From assembly GCF_013705725.1 (NCBI RefSeq), contig NZ_CP055481.1, positions 3,906,001 through 3,970,000 of the forward strand: 64,000 nucleotides of DNA, read 5' to 3'. Within the stretch, counting starts at the first letter, position 1. Each line of letters opens with the position of its first letter. The stretch comes from Klebsiella sp. RHBSTW-00484. GTDB lineage: Bacteria; Pseudomonadota; Gammaproteobacteria; Enterobacterales; Enterobacteriaceae. This document shows, piece by piece, positions 1 to 10,663 of this stretch. A program made the position numbers and the translations under genes. The notes beneath the pieces are model-generated. The model worked only from the letters and a program-made list of their open reading frames with translations. It was not told the DNA's origin and ran no database searches.

Positions 1-790
1 GCCAGCGCCGCCAGAGAAAAGCCTCAGCTACCGGCGCACGACGCAGATAGTGCCACAATAGCTGTTCCCCTTGCCCACCATCGGCCAAACGAAATAACTC
101 AAATTCACGCGGAGCCCAGAGCATCATGCCCGGCCCCACCATCGCCAGCAGCTGATCGCTACGCGCATCTTTCAGCATGCTGCGCAGCGTAAAGCTACCG
201 TGCACCAGAACACAGTTATCATTAAAGTCTTTAAACAGATCCGCAAGGCATTCGCGAGTACGGAACAAAATACGTTTGTCCTGCATGGTCAGGCCGGTAT
301 CCTGATAGAGATTCAGCGTGCTCCATAGCACCTCGACCCGTTGGCGATACCAGTGCGGCCAGAGGTTTTCCTGAGTGCTATCAACCATCCCTACGCAACC
401 ACCGCTATCCTGCCGATGCCAGGCCAGTAGCGCTTCAACGATTTGCTCCTGCAATTGTTCCCAGCGTTCCGGGGTACGGGCAGGCGCTTCAACCGAAACG
501 CCACGCAGTCGTTCAATCAGCAGGACATCGGGCCCAGGTTGCTCTTCATGCGTCATCACGCCATAGACAACCGGCATGCGTACGGTTCCACTACGCGCAA
601 GCGTCGAGATTTTCCACGCTAGCTGACGCGCGATACCTGGCGTCGTAAAACTTCGCGCCAGCAGCGGCATTGGGTTTCCTTGAGCATCATATAGCGACCA
701 CAGCGCTGACGAAGGCTTCTCGCTGACGCACTCCACGCGGCTTAGTTTTTCACCAAGCAGGTGGCTCAGTTCGGTACGCAACTGTTCCAT
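1..790 (-). CDS. ycbJ: YcbJ, phosphotransferase-like protein (3' end outside window)
   Basis: The minus-strand frame starts with ATG at 790 (MEQLRTELSHLLGEKLSRVE) and stays open for 263 codons to the window edge, so the C-terminus is missing. The protein resembles E. coli YcbJ, a soluble protein of the APH/choline-kinase-like superfamily with no proven substrate. A segment reading NDNCVLVHGSFTLRSML resembles the catalytic-loop region of this fold (family knowledge plus inference). It lies downstream of kdsB in the same direction, separated by about 140 bp that contain a perfect hairpin, so it may have its own promoter. The gene order kdsB-ycbJ matches K-12. The family assignment is good; the biochemical role is unknown. 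Confidence 0.85.
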   Translation of the reverse strand, partial: MEQLRTELSHLLGEKLSRVECVSEKPSSALWSLYDAQGNPMPLLARSFTTPGIARQLAWKISTLARSGTVRMPVVYGVMTHEEQPGPDVLLIERLRGVSVEAPARTPERWEQLQEQIVEALLAWHRQDSGGCVGMVDSTQENLWPHWYRQRVEVLWSTLNLYQDTGLTMQDKRILFRTRECLADLFKDFNDNCVLVHGSFTLRSMLKDARSDQLLAMVGPGMMLWAPREFELFRLADGGQGEQLLWHYLRRAPVAEAFLWRRW

Positions 791-902
791 TTCAGATTAC
801 CCCTATGAATACTACCGATTTCATAATGAGCGTCTGCTACGGGGTTGTCATCGGGTGAGATCAAAATTGCCGCAAAAAAGTATGGAAAAACGGCCTGAAT
901 AT

Positions 903-924
903 ATCCCCTCCAGACGGAGGGGAT
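903..924 (-). terminator. Hairpin downstream of kdsB
   Basis: A perfect 9-bp inverted repeat (ATCCCCTCC / GGAGGGGAT) with a 4-base loop lies just past the kdsB stop codon. On the minus strand the stem is followed by a mixed sequence rather than a clear T-run, so it may be a weak terminator or an RNA-stabilising 3' hairpin between kdsB and ycbJ. Confidence 0.5.
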
Positions 925-931
925 GAAAAGA

Positions 932-1678
932 TTAACGCAACGCTGCGCGAACGCGTTCCAGATCTTCCGGCGTATCAACGCCCGTACCTGGAACCACTTC
1001 AGCCACCGCAACATGGATTTTTTCGCCGTACCACAGAACGCGCAGTTGCTCCAGCATTTCAATCTGCTCCAGCGGACTTGGTGCCCAGCTGACGTAGCGA
1101 CGAATGAAACCGGCGCGATAGCCGTAAATACCGATATGGCGCAGCAGAGAGTCGCCGATAGTTTCGCGGGATTGAGCAAAACGATCGCGATCCCACGGGA
1201 TGGTGGCGCGGGAGAAATAGAGTGCGTAGCCCGCAGCGTCCATCACGACCTTCACCGCATTCGGGTTAAAGGCTTCTTCAGCATCGTGGATTGGCACGGC
1301 TAACGTCGCCATGCCGCTAGTGCTGGCCGCCAGATTTTCGGCAACCTGACGCACTATCGCCGGCGGGATCATCGGCTCATCGCCCTGAATGTTAACGATG
1401 ATAGTGTCATCGCTAAAGGCGCATTTCTCGACCACCTCGGCAAGGCGCTCGGTACCGGATTGATGATCTTCACGCGTCATACATACTTCACCACCGGCAG
1501 CTTCAACCGCACGGGCAACGTCTGGGTGGTCAGTAGCAACGATGATACGGTCGGCTCCGGACTCACGTGCACGCTCCAGCACATGGACAATCATCGGTTT
1601 GCCATTGATATCCTGCAGCGGTTTTCCCGGCAGGCGAGTCGAAGCAAAACGCGCGGGAATGATAACCACGAAGCTCAT
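932..1678 (-). CDS. kdsB: 3-deoxy-manno-octulosonate cytidylyltransferase (CMP-KDO synthetase)
   Basis: This 248-residue protein has the usual KdsB length. It activates KDO with CTP to CMP-KDO, the donor for the inner core of lipopolysaccharide, in the cytoplasm. The N-terminal nucleotidyltransferase signature ([19 protein letters not shown], residues 3-21) and the internal IQGDEP motif near residue 96 are intact. The ATG at 1678 overlaps the ycaR stop by 4 bp (ATGA, 1675-1678), which indicates translational coupling. It belongs to a minus-strand run ycaQ, ycaR, kdsB, close to lpxK and msbA, so several lipid A/LPS steps are clustered here. Confidence 0.97.
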   Translation of the reverse strand: MSFVVIIPARFASTRLPGKPLQDINGKPMIVHVLERARESGADRIIVATDHPDVARAVEAAGGEVCMTREDHQSGTERLAEVVEKCAFSDDTIIVNIQGDEPMIPPAIVRQVAENLAASTSGMATLAVPIHDAEEAFNPNAVKVVMDAAGYALYFSRATIPWDRDRFAQSRETIGDSLLRHIGIYGYRAGFIRRYVSWAPSPLEQIEMLEQLRVLWYGEKIHVAVAEVVPGTGVDTPEDLERVRAALR

Positions 1679-1857
1679 GACTGGCTCTCTTCTACGGCAA
1701 GCGGACGGGCTTCAGTTTCTAACAGTACAGGAATGCCGTCTCGCAGCGGGAAAGCCAGGCTATCAAGTTTGCAGATCAGTTCTTGCTTATCCTGGCTGTA
1801 ATACAGCTTACCGTTACAAACCGGACAGGCGATAATTTCAAGTAAACGATGATCCAT
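1675..1857 (-). CDS. ycaR: YcaR, Trm112-like small protein (UPF0434)
   Basis: A 60-residue protein, [20 protein letters not shown] at its start. I chose the ATG at 1857 rather than an upstream in-frame ATG because 60 residues is the family length and a GGAGGA ribosome site precedes it. It contains one CPVC pair near residues 11-14 and a lone Cys near 29, like the Trm112-type zinc-ribbon family; a metal role is inferred. It is sandwiched between ycaQ and kdsB and overlaps kdsB by 4 bp, so the two are probably co-translated. Its exact function is unknown. Confidence 0.9.
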   Translation of the reverse strand: MDHRLLEIIACPVCNGKLYYSQDKQELICKLDSLAFPLRDGIPVLLETEARPLAVEESQS

Positions 1858-1909
1858 AATTCCTCCAGATGGACCGAATAGATTCCGCAGAAGCATACCA
1901 TACGCAGGC

Positions 1910-3139
1910 TCAGGCGGCGTCAATTTCCCAACCCTGTCGTTGCCCGGTAAAGAGCTCCGCCGGCAGCTGCCCGCAGGCCACCTGCGTCGCGTCCTGCCAG
2001 CGGGCGAAATCATCAATCGCCCGTTTTAATCCCTTCTCCAGCCCCGATGTCAGCTTGACGCCATCCTCCAGCCACAGTGAGAAAATTTCCAGTACCCCGG
2101 TTTTGCGATGCATTTTGCTATCCATCCGCCCCACAAGCTTTCCCTGGTGCAGAAGCGGTAAAACAAAATAGCCGAACTGGCGCTTCGGTGCGGGCGTGTA
2201 GCATTCCAGCCGATAACTAAAGTTAAACAGCTGTTCAGCCCGTTTACGATCCCATACGACCGGATCGAAAGGCGAAAGTACGGCGCTATGGCTGGCAGAC
2301 AGTCTGCCGCCAGGTGCTGACTCCAGTTGCGCTAGCGCATCGCGATGGAGCCACATTTCACCTAGCGCTTCTACGTTCACCGGTACCACCAGCCCTTCTT
2401 CCTGCCATTTCGCCAGCAAACCAGGTCGCGAGGGTTGGCGCAAGCGATAATAATCCGCCAGCCACTGCGGGCGAAAAACCCCCAGGCTACGGGCGCTGTT
2501 GCGCAGCATAATGTCTTCTGCATGCTCTTGCGAAAGCCCATCCCGCTCATCATTCCAGTGCGGCATTACCCGATGCATCAGGTCATAAACCCGCTGAAAA
2601 TTGCGCCGTTCGACAACCATAACTTCGCCTGCGGTAAATAAACCTTCAAGGTGACGTTTATGCGGTTTCCACTCCCACCAGCCGCTGGTGCCTTTGCGCG
2701 GATGCTCGAAATCTGCCGAGCGGACCGGGCCGTTTTCAGCGATATGATTCAGTAATTCCTGAATGCTCTCGGCATGTGCGTCCATCCACTCTTTATGATA
2801 CTTCCAGCCCATTTTACCCGGCGTCAGCATGCGGTGACGCACCAGCGAAAAGTCACTACGCGGTAAAAAGCAGGCCTCATGGGCCCAGTACTCCATCAGT
2901 TCACCAGTGCGTAGCGCCTCATCCAGCCAGCCCTGTTGATAGTGACCGAGGCGGCTAAAAAGCACCAGGTATGGGCTACGGGCGACAACATTAATGGTGT
3001 CGATTTGCAGTAAAGACATCTGCTGGATAGTCTGCAAAATATCTTCGGGTCGCGCGCGACGGCGGGGCTTTTTCAGCAGCCCCTGCGCGGCAAGATGGAG
3101 ATGGCGGGCTTCTTTAAGCGAGAGGGACAATACCGACAT
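1910..3139 (-). CDS. ycaQ: YcaQ/AlkX winged-helix DNA glycosylase
   Basis: A 409-residue protein nearly equal in length to E. coli YcaQ. The family (HTH_42) consists of winged-helix DNA glycosylases; E. coli YcaQ removes alkylated purines and unhooks interstrand crosslinks. The conserved QID catalytic segment is visible near residue 45 ([23 protein letters not shown]), and the C-terminal portion with [21 protein letters not shown] is typical. It starts 43 bp after lpxK and ends 52 bp before ycaR, all in the same direction, so it can be co-transcribed with either. No odd features. Confidence 0.92.
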   Translation of the reverse strand: MSVLSLSLKEARHLHLAAQGLLKKPRRRARPEDILQTIQQMSLLQIDTINVVARSPYLVLFSRLGHYQQGWLDEALRTGELMEYWAHEACFLPRSDFSLVRHRMLTPGKMGWKYHKEWMDAHAESIQELLNHIAENGPVRSADFEHPRKGTSGWWEWKPHKRHLEGLFTAGEVMVVERRNFQRVYDLMHRVMPHWNDERDGLSQEHAEDIMLRNSARSLGVFRPQWLADYYRLRQPSRPGLLAKWQEEGLVVPVNVEALGEMWLHRDALAQLESAPGGRLSASHSAVLSPFDPVVWDRKRAEQLFNFSYRLECYTPAPKRQFGYFVLPLLHQGKLVGRMDSKMHRKTGVLEIFSLWLEDGVKLTSGLEKGLKRAIDDFARWQDATQVACGQLPAELFTGQRQGWEIDAA

Positions 3140-3182
3140 GCAGGTTCTCCATTAAGGGCTCCAGCGCAACGGTATGGCAAAA

Positions 3183-4163
3183 CTAACGTTGCGCCAGCGT
3201 GACTAATTCCGTGAGCAGCCGCTGTGCGCGTTCATCAGCCATTATGGCGTCGACGGGTAAATACCACCAGTTAGCTTGCGCAAACTCCCGGCATTTTACC
3301 GCGTCTTTTTCGGTCATCAGCAGGGTTTGCTGTGACGTCGCCAGGGCAGCGACGTCGCTTTGATTCAATGCCTGATGATCGGCTAAGGCCACCGTTTTCA
3401 CTGGCTGCACGCCACAGCTCTCAAGCGTGGCAAAAAAACGCGGCGGGTGACCGATTCCTGCCATCGCCACCACATTGTCGAATGTCGCGACGTTTCGACG
3501 TTCGCCAGTCAGCAGATTCACCGCCAGTCCAGGACGGAGCTGCATCGGGATCTCTCCCGGTCGGGCCACACCGCCATTAACGATAATCGCATCCACGCTG
3601 TGTAAACGTGAGGCGCGCTCGCGCATCGGCCCGGCGGGCAGCCACCAGCCGTTGCCAAAACGGCGCACGCCGTCTATCACCACGATTTCTTTATCACGCG
3701 CCAGCTTGTAGTGCTGCAGGCCATCATCAGTGACGATGATCTGCAGATCGTTTGCTGCCAGTAAAGCCTGGACCGCCTCGCTACGAGACGGCGAGACGGC
3801 AACCGGTGCCCCAGTACGCTGGCGAATCAGTACCGGCTCATCGCCCGCTTCGGCGGTATCCGTATTGGCATTAAGCAGAAGCGGATAGCGTGCCGCTTTG
3901 CCACCGTAGCCGCGAGAAACAACGCCAACGCGAATGCCGCGCTGCTGGAGCTGCTCCACCAACCAGATCACAACCGGCGTTTTACCATTACCGCCGGCGG
4001 TCAGGTTTCCCACCACCACGACCGGGACCGGCGCTCGCCAGGCTTTTCGCCACCCCAGCTTATAGCTAAGCCGTATTAACCCGCTCACCAGGCCATATAG
4101 CCAGGAGAGCGGCAGCAACAGCCACCATAAAGGCGATTCACCGGACCAGATGCGAGCAATCAT
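3183..4163 (-). CDS. lpxK: Tetraacyldisaccharide 4'-kinase
   Basis: A 326-residue protein that phosphorylates the 4' position of the lipid A disaccharide precursor, the sixth step of lipid A synthesis, at the inner face of the cytoplasmic membrane. An N-terminal hydrophobic helix (about residues 13-30) is followed by a P-loop region [13 protein letters not shown] near residues 52-64 and the VTDDGLQH motif near 145. The ATG at 4163 overlaps the msbA stop codon by 4 bp (4160-4163), the classical msbA-lpxK coupling, so the kinase and the lipid A flippase are made together. Confidence 0.97.
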   Translation of the reverse strand: MIARIWSGESPLWWLLLPLSWLYGLVSGLIRLSYKLGWRKAWRAPVPVVVVGNLTAGGNGKTPVVIWLVEQLQQRGIRVGVVSRGYGGKAARYPLLLNANTDTAEAGDEPVLIRQRTGAPVAVSPSRSEAVQALLAANDLQIIVTDDGLQHYKLARDKEIVVIDGVRRFGNGWWLPAGPMRERASRLHSVDAIIVNGGVARPGEIPMQLRPGLAVNLLTGERRNVATFDNVVAMAGIGHPPRFFATLESCGVQPVKTVALADHQALNQSDVAALATSQQTLLMTEKDAVKCREFAQANWWYLPVDAIMADERAQRLLTELVTLAQR

Positions 4164-5908
4164 GCGCCGAATTGCATCTTATGCAGTTGAGCGTAAACGC
4201 CCTTATGCTCGAGCAGATCGGCATGGCTGCCGCGTTCAACGATTTGACCATCTTCCACCACCACGATCTCGTCAGCTTGCTCAATCGTCGACAGGCGGTG
4301 GGCGATAACCAGAGAGGTGCGGTTTTTCTGCAGTTCGTCCAGCGCAGCCTGGATAGCGCGTTCGGATTCAGTATCCAGCGCCGATGTGGCTTCATCGAGA
4401 ATCAGAATCGGGCTGTTACGCAACAGCGCGCGCGCGATAGCAATACGCTGGCGCTGTCCGCCGGAGAGCATCACGCCGTTTTCACCGATAATCGTATCGA
4501 GGCCATTATCCATTTTGTTAATAAAGTCCATGGCGTAAGCCATGCGTGCCGCTTCTTCAATCTGCTCACGGCTGTACTCTTCGGTACGCGCATAGGCAAT
4601 GTTATTCGCCACCGTATCGTTGAAGAGATGAACGTTTTGCGACACCAGCGCGACCTGATCGCGCAGGGAAGTCAGCGTGTAATCGCGCAGGTCATGACCG
4701 TCCAGCAATATCTGGCCTTCATCGACATCGTAGAAACGCGTGATAAGGCTGGCGATAGTCGATTTACCTGAACCTGAACGCCCAACCAGCGCCACGGTTT
4801 TCCCTTCGGGTATGTTCAGGTCGATATTGCGCAGTGCAGCAACTTCGCGTCCTGGATATCTGAAGGTGACGTTTTTAAATTCCAGATTGCCCTTCGCGCG
4901 CGCGATCTCCAGCTTGCCTTCGTCTTTCTCCTGCTCGGAATCAAGGATAGCGAAAAGCGTCTGGCATGCCGCCATCCCACGCTGGAACTGGGCATTGACG
5001 TTAGTCAGCGACTTTAAAGGACGCATTAAAGCAATCATTGAGGAGAAGACAACGGTGATGGTACCGGCAGTCAGCGTCTCCATTACGCTCGGGAAGCTCG
5101 CAGCATAAAGCACAAAAGCCAGCGCCAGAGAGGCTATCAGCTGAATGATAGGATCCGAAATAGAGGACGCAGAGACCATTTTCATCCCTTGCAGACGCAT
5201 CTTGTTACTGACCTTATCAAAACGCTTGGTTTCCACCTTCTGGCCACCAAACATCAGCACTTCTTTATGCCCTTTCAGCATTTGCTCTGCGCTGGTCGTC
5301 ACCTGGCCCATCGTGTTCTGCATATTCTTACTGATATTACGAAAACGCTTCGACACCACGCGGATAGCGATCGACACAATCGGCGCGAGCACGATAAGAA
5401 TCACCGAGAGCTGCCAGCTGTAATAGAACATCATGATAAACAGGCCGATAATCGATGCTCCTTCGCGCACGACGGTGATCAGCGCGCTGGAAGAAGAGGA
5501 TGCGACCTGTTCGGAATCATAGGTAATACGAGATAACAACGTACCGGTGGACTGTTTGTCAAAGAAGGAGACCGGCATTCCCATCATGTGGCTGAATAAA
5601 CGGCGGCGCATCGTCATAACGACTTTGCCTGAGACCCATGAGATACAATAGCTCGAAACGTAGCTGGTAACACCGCGCAGAATCATCAGCCCGATAACCA
5701 CCAGCGGCATCCATATCAGCACTGAGCGATCCGTTTTACCAAAACCATCATCCAATAACGGTTTAAGAAGCGATAGCATGAAGGTATCACTAGCCGCGTT
5801 AAGCACTAGCGCCACTGCCGCAACGATTAGCCCGGGTTTAAACGGCGCTATAATCGGCCAGAGTCGGCGGAAGGTCTGCCACGTGGAGAGATCTTTATCG
5901 TTCTGCAT
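4160..5908 (-). CDS. msbA: Lipid A / phospholipid ABC flippase MsbA
   Basis: A 582-residue half-transporter, the exact length of E. coli MsbA. The N-terminal two-thirds form the six-helix exporter domain; the C-terminal ATPase has Walker [10 protein letters not shown] near residue 376, the signature LSGGQRQR near 481 and Walker [13 protein letters not shown] near 500. The homodimer flips core-lipid A across the inner membrane. It lies 45 bp after ycaI and overlaps lpxK by 4 bp. The order ycaI-msbA-lpxK is the standard enterobacterial one. Confidence 0.98.
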   Translation of the reverse strand: MQNDKDLSTWQTFRRLWPIIAPFKPGLIVAAVALVLNAASDTFMLSLLKPLLDDGFGKTDRSVLIWMPLVVIGLMILRGVTSYVSSYCISWVSGKVVMTMRRRLFSHMMGMPVSFFDKQSTGTLLSRITYDSEQVASSSSSALITVVREGASIIGLFIMMFYYSWQLSVILIVLAPIVSIAIRVVSKRFRNISKNMQNTMGQVTTSAEQMLKGHKEVLMFGGQKVETKRFDKVSNKMRLQGMKMVSASSISDPIIQLIASLALAFVLYAASFPSVMETLTAGTITVVFSSMIALMRPLKSLTNVNAQFQRGMAACQTLFAILDSEQEKDEGKLEIARAKGNLEFKNVTFRYPGREVAALRNIDLNIPEGKTVALVGRSGSGKSTIASLITRFYDVDEGQILLDGHDLRDYTLTSLRDQVALVSQNVHLFNDTVANNIAYARTEEYSREQIEEAARMAYAMDFINKMDNGLDTIIGENGVMLSGGQRQRIAIARALLRNSPILILDEATSALDTESERAIQAALDELQKNRTSLVIAHRLSTIEQADEIVVVEDGQIVERGSHADLLEHKGVYAQLHKMQFGA

Positions 5909-5953
5909 TCAATAAACCAGCTTGTGTTGAAATAGCCGCATATTCTACCCGTT

Positions 5954-8209
5954 CTACGCCTTCCCGCCAAACCACTGATGATACCAACGAGGTAAAACTT
6001 GATCCCGTAAGCCATGGATTTGCCAACTATCTGTGGAAAAAACAACCGTAATTTGCCCCTGGTGCGGGGTATCGAACCATTGATAACCCAAGTTCCGATA
6101 ACGCTGAATCACTTTACTGGAGGGCATCCGCCATGCGTTAAAGCGTGAAGCTGAGGCAAGCGCCGCTTCGCCTCCCACGCTCTGAAGTAAAGCTGTCCCT
6201 GACGAGGTATTGCTACCGTGATGCGGAACCTGGATAAGTGTAGACGCAAGATGCTGCCAGTAGTGGCTGATCATCGCCATTTCCGCAGGGGTTTCGATAT
6301 CACCCGTAAGCAGAATACTGTGCTTGCCGTCATCAATTCGCACTACGCAGGAACGATTATTTCCCTGCTTTGTCACTCCCGGCAGTGGCCACAGAGCACG
6401 AAAAGTTAACCCTCTCCATTGCCAGGTTTCACCGCGCTGACAGGCTAAATGCCCCGCCCAGCCCAACGGGCTACGAACCCATAGTTGCGGCCATGCTTTC
6501 TGTATCGAATTCAATCCGCCGCGATGATCGAGATGTTCATGGCTCAGAATGACCCCCTCCGGTTGCAAATGATGCCAACGCAGCCAGGGGATAATAATTT
6601 GCTGACCACTGTCACCGTCTGGCCACGCCAGCCCGGTATCATAGAGAAGCGCCGCTCCCTGACGTTCAATAACCATAGCCAGCCCCTGCCCCACATCCAG
6701 CATCGTCACTCGCCATTCATTAGCGTCGGTATTACGCCCAAAAGGCCGACTCAATAACACAAGGCACCCTAAACAAAGCGCAGGTAGCGTCCGCCAGGCA
6801 TGAAAGCGCCAGGCTATCAATGCCAGCCAGGGTATTATGCTTACGCCAAGCCAGCGAACATCCAGGCCCAACCAACCTGGTGGCAGCTGGCGTAATGACC
6901 AGAATAACGCGGCCAGAATCCGGTCCGCCATTTGCCACAAGGCCATCTCTACAAATAGCGGCCCGCAGAGATGCAACAGCATTGCTACCAGAATCAGCGG
7001 GACAACGACGAAGGTAACCAAGGGCACGGCAATCAGATTGGCGATGATGGAAGTCATACTGATGCCATGAAAGAGAGCAATTTGGATGGGGATAAGTAAG
7101 AACATCAATCCAATCTGCAAATGACACAGCGCAAGTATCTGACGTAGCAACCAATGCCTTTCACGAAGTGAAATTGGCGCCAACTGATACCAGAAGATCA
7201 ACGCAGCGACGGCAAACGCTGATAACCACAGGCTTTCGGATAAAACCGCTAACGGGTCAGCGAACAAAATCGCGCCAAGGCAGCAACACCATATTTGCCA
7301 CGGCGACCAGCGTTTACCGGATAACCGAAGCCAGCAGCCGACGGCTAATGCGGCGCAGGTACGCAATGCAGGCGGCTGCATACCCGTCAGCCAGGAGTAG
7401 AAGATGGCGCATCCCAGGCCAATAAGCAGCGGTGCCCGCCAGCTAAGCCAGCGGCATGGGAGAAAGAACTGCAGCCCTCTCAGTAATAACCAACCAAGCG
7501 AAGCCCCCAGCGCAATATGTAAACCCGAAATCGCCATCAGATGCGACGTGCCGGTTTCCTGCATCAAGGTCTTAATCTCACGAGGAACGGCCAGACGCTC
7601 CCCCATGCCTAATCCTAGTATCACAGACCGCCATGGCATTATATCAAGTGTTTGGTTTAGCGATGCCAGATAGCGTGCCCGCAAACTACAGCGTCTGTCC
7701 CGGGCTTCGGCGGTAAGAAATCGTCCAGTCAGCGGGCGATGTTGCGACAAGGCATAGCGTTGACTATCAAATCCGCCATCGTTGAGCTGTCCGTGAACCG
7801 GGCGGGCACGAAGCGTCATTGCCCAGACCTGGCCCGCGCAAGGTGTTTCGGGGAGATAGTTGCCGTAGAGACTCACCCCAGGTGCTGGAAATAGCCGCCG
7901 TCCGTCCAGACGGATAATCTTTCCTTGATGGGTTGTCTGTCCATCAGTTGCGGTAAGTTCAATTTCAACCTGTCGATTTCTGTCTAGTAATGTTTCGGTT
8001 GGCCATAACACCTGTCGGGCACTGAGTATCCCCCAAACCAGGAACAACATTATCAACGCGACATATTGCGCAGCGCTGCGACGGCATTGTGCGATAAGTA
8101 ATGCAAGGGCAATGAGTCCCCAGACAACAAAGCGTCCGGGCAAAACGGGTAACCAGAGCAGCGGTAAGATACCGACAATCACACAGCCAGCGAGTTGTGG
8201 TAAACGCAT
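5954..8209 (-). CDS. ycaI: ComEC/Rec2-family membrane protein YcaI
   Basis: A 751-residue inner-membrane protein homologous to E. coli YcaI and to the competence DNA channel ComEC/Rec2. It has an N-terminal multi-spanning region, the Competence domain in the middle (HLMAISGLHIAL near 230, LTGMQPPALRT near 285), and a C-terminal metallo-beta-lactamase-like domain with LSHEHLDHRGG (HxHxDH-like) and HHGSNTSS. I start at ATG 8209 with an SD GGAGGT 5 bp upstream; a GTG two codons earlier (8215) is less likely. Whether this organism is ever naturally competent cannot be judged here. It follows the ihfB terminator, so it starts a new unit ycaI-msbA-lpxK. Confidence 0.93.
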   Translation of the reverse strand: MRLPQLAGCVIVGILPLLWLPVLPGRFVVWGLIALALLIAQCRRSAAQYVALIMLFLVWGILSARQVLWPTETLLDRNRQVEIELTATDGQTTHQGKIIRLDGRRLFPAPGVSLYGNYLPETPCAGQVWAMTLRARPVHGQLNDGGFDSQRYALSQHRPLTGRFLTAEARDRRCSLRARYLASLNQTLDIMPWRSVILGLGMGERLAVPREIKTLMQETGTSHLMAISGLHIALGASLGWLLLRGLQFFLPCRWLSWRAPLLIGLGCAIFYSWLTGMQPPALRTCAALAVGCWLRLSGKRWSPWQIWCCCLGAILFADPLAVLSESLWLSAFAVAALIFWYQLAPISLRERHWLLRQILALCHLQIGLMFLLIPIQIALFHGISMTSIIANLIAVPLVTFVVVPLILVAMLLHLCGPLFVEMALWQMADRILAALFWSLRQLPPGWLGLDVRWLGVSIIPWLALIAWRFHAWRTLPALCLGCLVLLSRPFGRNTDANEWRVTMLDVGQGLAMVIERQGAALLYDTGLAWPDGDSGQQIIIPWLRWHHLQPEGVILSHEHLDHRGGLNSIQKAWPQLWVRSPLGWAGHLACQRGETWQWRGLTFRALWPLPGVTKQGNNRSCVVRIDDGKHSILLTGDIETPAEMAMISHYWQHLASTLIQVPHHGSNTSSGTALLQSVGGEAALASASRFNAWRMPSSKVIQRYRNLGYQWFDTPHQGQITVVFSTDSWQIHGLRDQVLPRWYHQWFGGKA

Positions 8210-8353
8210 TAACACCTCCTTGTCGGCAGAAGTGTCGCGCCAAATAGAAGATATGTCTCACACGGCGTAGATGAGTTGCATGGTGCTTTCCAGTAAATTT
8301 ACTCTGTTACCAGAAAACGACCTGTGTTTTGCGAGGAGAGATGGAAAAAGTAC

Positions 8354-8380
8354 AAAAAAAAGCACCCGAAGGTGCTTTTT
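8354..8380 (-). terminator. Rho-independent terminator of ihfB
   Basis: The minus strand reads AAAGCACC-TTCG-GGTGCTTT followed by a long T-run: a short stem closed by the very stable UUCG tetraloop, about 35 bp past the ihfB stop. It should end the rpsA-ihfB transcript before ycaI. Confidence 0.9.
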
Positions 8381-8415
8381 CAACGTTTAAGTATGTTGTC
8401 GCCGCTCAGCGAAAC

Positions 8416-8703
8416 TTACTCTTCGTAAATATTGGCGCGGTCGCGTAATTCTTTACCTGGTTTAAAGTGTGGAACGTACTTACCTTCCAGTTCAACTTTA
8501 TCGCCAGTTTTTGGATTACGCCCGGTGCGGGGTGCTCGATAATGCAAAGAGAAGCTGCCGAAACCGCGGATTTCAATGCGCTCACCTTGAGCAAGCGTTG
8601 AGGCCATATGCTCCAGCATTTCTTTAACAGCATCTTCTACTGCTTTCGCAGGAATGTGAGATTGCTGGCTGGCAAGTCTTTCTATCAATTCTGACTTGGT
8701 CAT
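8416..8703 (-). CDS. ihfB: Integration host factor subunit beta
   Basis: A 95-residue DNABII protein. I chose the ATG at 8703 ([13 protein letters not shown]), which has a GGAGGAAT ribosome site; the longer frame upstream would run through the rpsA terminator. The beta-arm tip [12 protein letters not shown] (residues 62-73) that intercalates in bent DNA is intact. The C-terminus reads ANIYEE, one residue longer than the K-12 protein, which ends in a glycine. With IhfA it bends DNA at promoters, replication origins and integration sites. It follows rpsA, with a terminator hairpin in between, as in K-12. Confidence 0.97.
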   Translation of the reverse strand: MTKSELIERLASQQSHIPAKAVEDAVKEMLEHMASTLAQGERIEIRGFGSFSLHYRAPRTGRNPKTGDKVELEGKYVPHFKPGKELRDRANIYEE

Positions 8704-8749
8704 TATTCCTCCGGTTTCCTTCAAGGCAAAGTTATCTAACAGCTTAAAC

Positions 8750-8771
8750 AAGGGCGGCCGTAGCCGCCCTT
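8750..8771 (-). terminator. Terminator hairpin between rpsA and ihfB
   Basis: AAGGGCGGC / GCCGCCCTT form a perfect 9-bp stem with a 4-base loop in the rpsA-ihfB gap. The minus-strand tail TGTTTAAGC is only moderately T-rich, so partial read-through into ihfB is plausible, fitting the known rpsA-ihfB cotranscription. Confidence 0.75.
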
Positions 8772-8853
8772 TGTGCTTGATTACAGGACGAATCCTGCAA
8801 TCTGTCAAGTAAACTCGTCATAATTCAGGTTGTTGTAACCCGAAAGACTAAGA

Positions 8854-10527
8854 TTACTCGCCTTTAGCTGCTTTGAAAGCTTCAGCCATTGCGTTGTTAG
8901 AGAAACCAGCTTCTTCCTGTTTGTTAACAGTAGCGATAGCATCTTTCTCATCAGCTTCGTCTTTAGCACGAACAGACAGGCTGATTGCACGGTTCTTACG
9001 ATCAACGCCGGTGAATTTAGCTTCAACGTCGTCGCCTACGCTCAGAACCAGAGTTGCATCTTCAACGCGGTCACGTGAAGCTTCAGAAGCGCGCAGGTAA
9101 CCTTCAACGCCGTCAGCCAGTTCTACGGTTGCGCCTTTAGCGTCAACTGCAGTCACTTTACCGTTTACGATTGCGCCTTTCTTGTTCAGTGCAACCCAGT
9201 TGTTGAACGGATCTTCTGCGAGCTGTTTAACGCCCAGAGAGATACGCTCACGTTCTGCGTCAACCTGCAGAACAACTGCTGCGATTTCGTCGCCTTTTTT
9301 GTATTCACGTACTGCTTCTTCGCCTGCAACGTTCCAGGAGATGTCAGACAGGTGAACCAGGCCGTCGATGCCGCCGTCCAGGCCGATGAAGATACCGAAG
9401 TCAGTGATAGACTTGATTTTACCTTCAACACGGTCGCCCTTGTTGTGGGTTTCCGCGAACTGCTGCCATGGGTTGTTTTTGCACTGCTTCAGGCCCAGGG
9501 AGATACGACGACGTTCTTCGTCGATATCCAGAACCATAACTTCCACTACGTCACCAACGTTAACAACTTTGGACGGGTGGATGTTTTTGTTGGTCCAATC
9601 CATTTCGGAAACGTGAACCAGGCCTTCAACGCCTTCTTCGATTTCAACGAAGCAGCCGTAGTCGGTCAGGTTGGTCACGCGACCAGTCAGTTTGGTACCT
9701 TCCGGATAACGCTTAGCGATAGCTACCCATGGATCTTCGCCCAACTGTTTCAGGCCCAGAGATACACGAGTACGCTCGCGGTCGAACTTCAGCACTTTAA
9801 CAGTGATTTCGTCGCCAACGTTTACGATTTCGCTTGGATGCTTAACGCGTTTCCATGCCATATCGGTGATGTGCAGCAGGCCGTCAACGCCACCCAGATC
9901 AACGAATGCACCGTAGTCAGTGAGGTTCTTAACGATACCTTTGACTTCCATGCCTTCCTGCAGGTTTTCCAGCAGCTGATCGCGTTCTGCGCTGTTTTCG
10001 GACTCGATAACGGCACGACGAGAAACAACAACGTTGTTACGTTTCTGGTCCAGCTTGATGACTTTGAATTCAAGCTCTTTGCCTTCCAGGTGCAGCGTGT
10101 CGCGCACCGGACGAACGTCTACCAGGGAGCCTGGCAGGAACGCACGAATACCATTCAGCTCAACAGTGAAGCCACCTTTAACTTTGCCGTTGATAACACC
10201 GACTACAGTTTCAGCTTCTTCGTAAGCTTTTTCCAGCGTGATCCAAGCTTCGTGACGTTTAGCTTTTTCACGGGACAGCAGGGTTTCACCGAAGCCGTCT
10301 TCTACTGCATCCAGAGCAACGTCAACTTCGTCACCAACCTGGATTTCCAGCTCGCCCTGGGCGTTTTTGAACTGCTCTGCCGGAATGGCAGACTCAGATT
10401 TCAGACCGGCGTCAACCAGTACGATATCTTTGTCGATAGCAACAACAACACCACGAACGATGGAACCCGGACGGGTTTCGATTGTTTTTAAGGATTCTTC
10501 AAATAGTTGAGCAAAAGATTCTGTCAT
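8854..10527 (-). CDS. rpsA: 30S ribosomal protein S1
   Basis: A 557-residue protein of the K-12 length with six S1/OB repeats; the later ones are easy to see through recurring motifs such as [37 protein letters not shown] and [20 protein letters not shown]1 binds A/U-rich leader RNA and unfolds mRNA on the 30S subunit. The strong codon bias creates long unreal open frames on the opposite strand. The start ATG at 10527 has only a weak SD (GAAG), typical of rpsA, whose translation depends on its structured leader. Confidence 0.99.
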   Translation of the reverse strand: MTESFAQLFEESLKTIETRPGSIVRGVVVAIDKDIVLVDAGLKSESAIPAEQFKNAQGELEIQVGDEVDVALDAVEDGFGETLLSREKAKRHEAWITLEKAYEEAETVVGVINGKVKGGFTVELNGIRAFLPGSLVDVRPVRDTLHLEGKELEFKVIKLDQKRNNVVVSRRAVIESENSAERDQLLENLQEGMEVKGIVKNLTDYGAFVDLGGVDGLLHITDMAWKRVKHPSEIVNVGDEITVKVLKFDRERTRVSLGLKQLGEDPWVAIAKRYPEGTKLTGRVTNLTDYGCFVEIEEGVEGLVHVSEMDWTNKNIHPSKVVNVGDVVEVMVLDIDEERRRISLGLKQCKNNPWQQFAETHNKGDRVEGKIKSITDFGIFIGLDGGIDGLVHLSDISWNVAGEEAVREYKKGDEIAAVVLQVDAERERISLGVKQLAEDPFNNWVALNKKGAIVNGKVTAVDAKGATVELADGVEGYLRASEASRDRVEDATLVLSVGDDVEAKFTGVDRKNRAISLSVRAKDEADEKDAIATVNKQEEAGFSNNAMAEAFKAAKGE

Positions 10528-10630
10528 GTTTAATCTTCAGGTTTCATATTTAACGTCCACCTGGCTCCATGCCGGATGGGGTTGTTTAACATACCCGCTA
10601 ACACTCCATTGCTGCGGGGGTACTGCTAAA
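10528..10630 (-). promoter_or_regulatory. rpsA 5' leader (S1 autoregulatory region)
   Basis: The minus-strand sequence upstream of rpsA contains the blocks conserved in the gamma-proteobacterial rpsA leader: a CCCGC...GCGGG pairing and the CCATCCGGCATGG hairpin before an SD-poor start. In E. coli this folded leader drives efficient initiation and is the target of repression by free S1 (established knowledge). I recognised the leader from its sequence; the fold was not computed. Confidence 0.75.
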
Positions 10631-10663
10631 ATTCGGAGGCTATTGCGCTTCACCGATGAACAA

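Noticed and set aside
9352..10491. 379-codon open frame on the plus strand opposite rpsA
   Set aside because: It is an antisense shadow of the highly biased rpsA codons; its composition (rich in Phe, Asn, Val) and lack of family resemblance rule out a gene.
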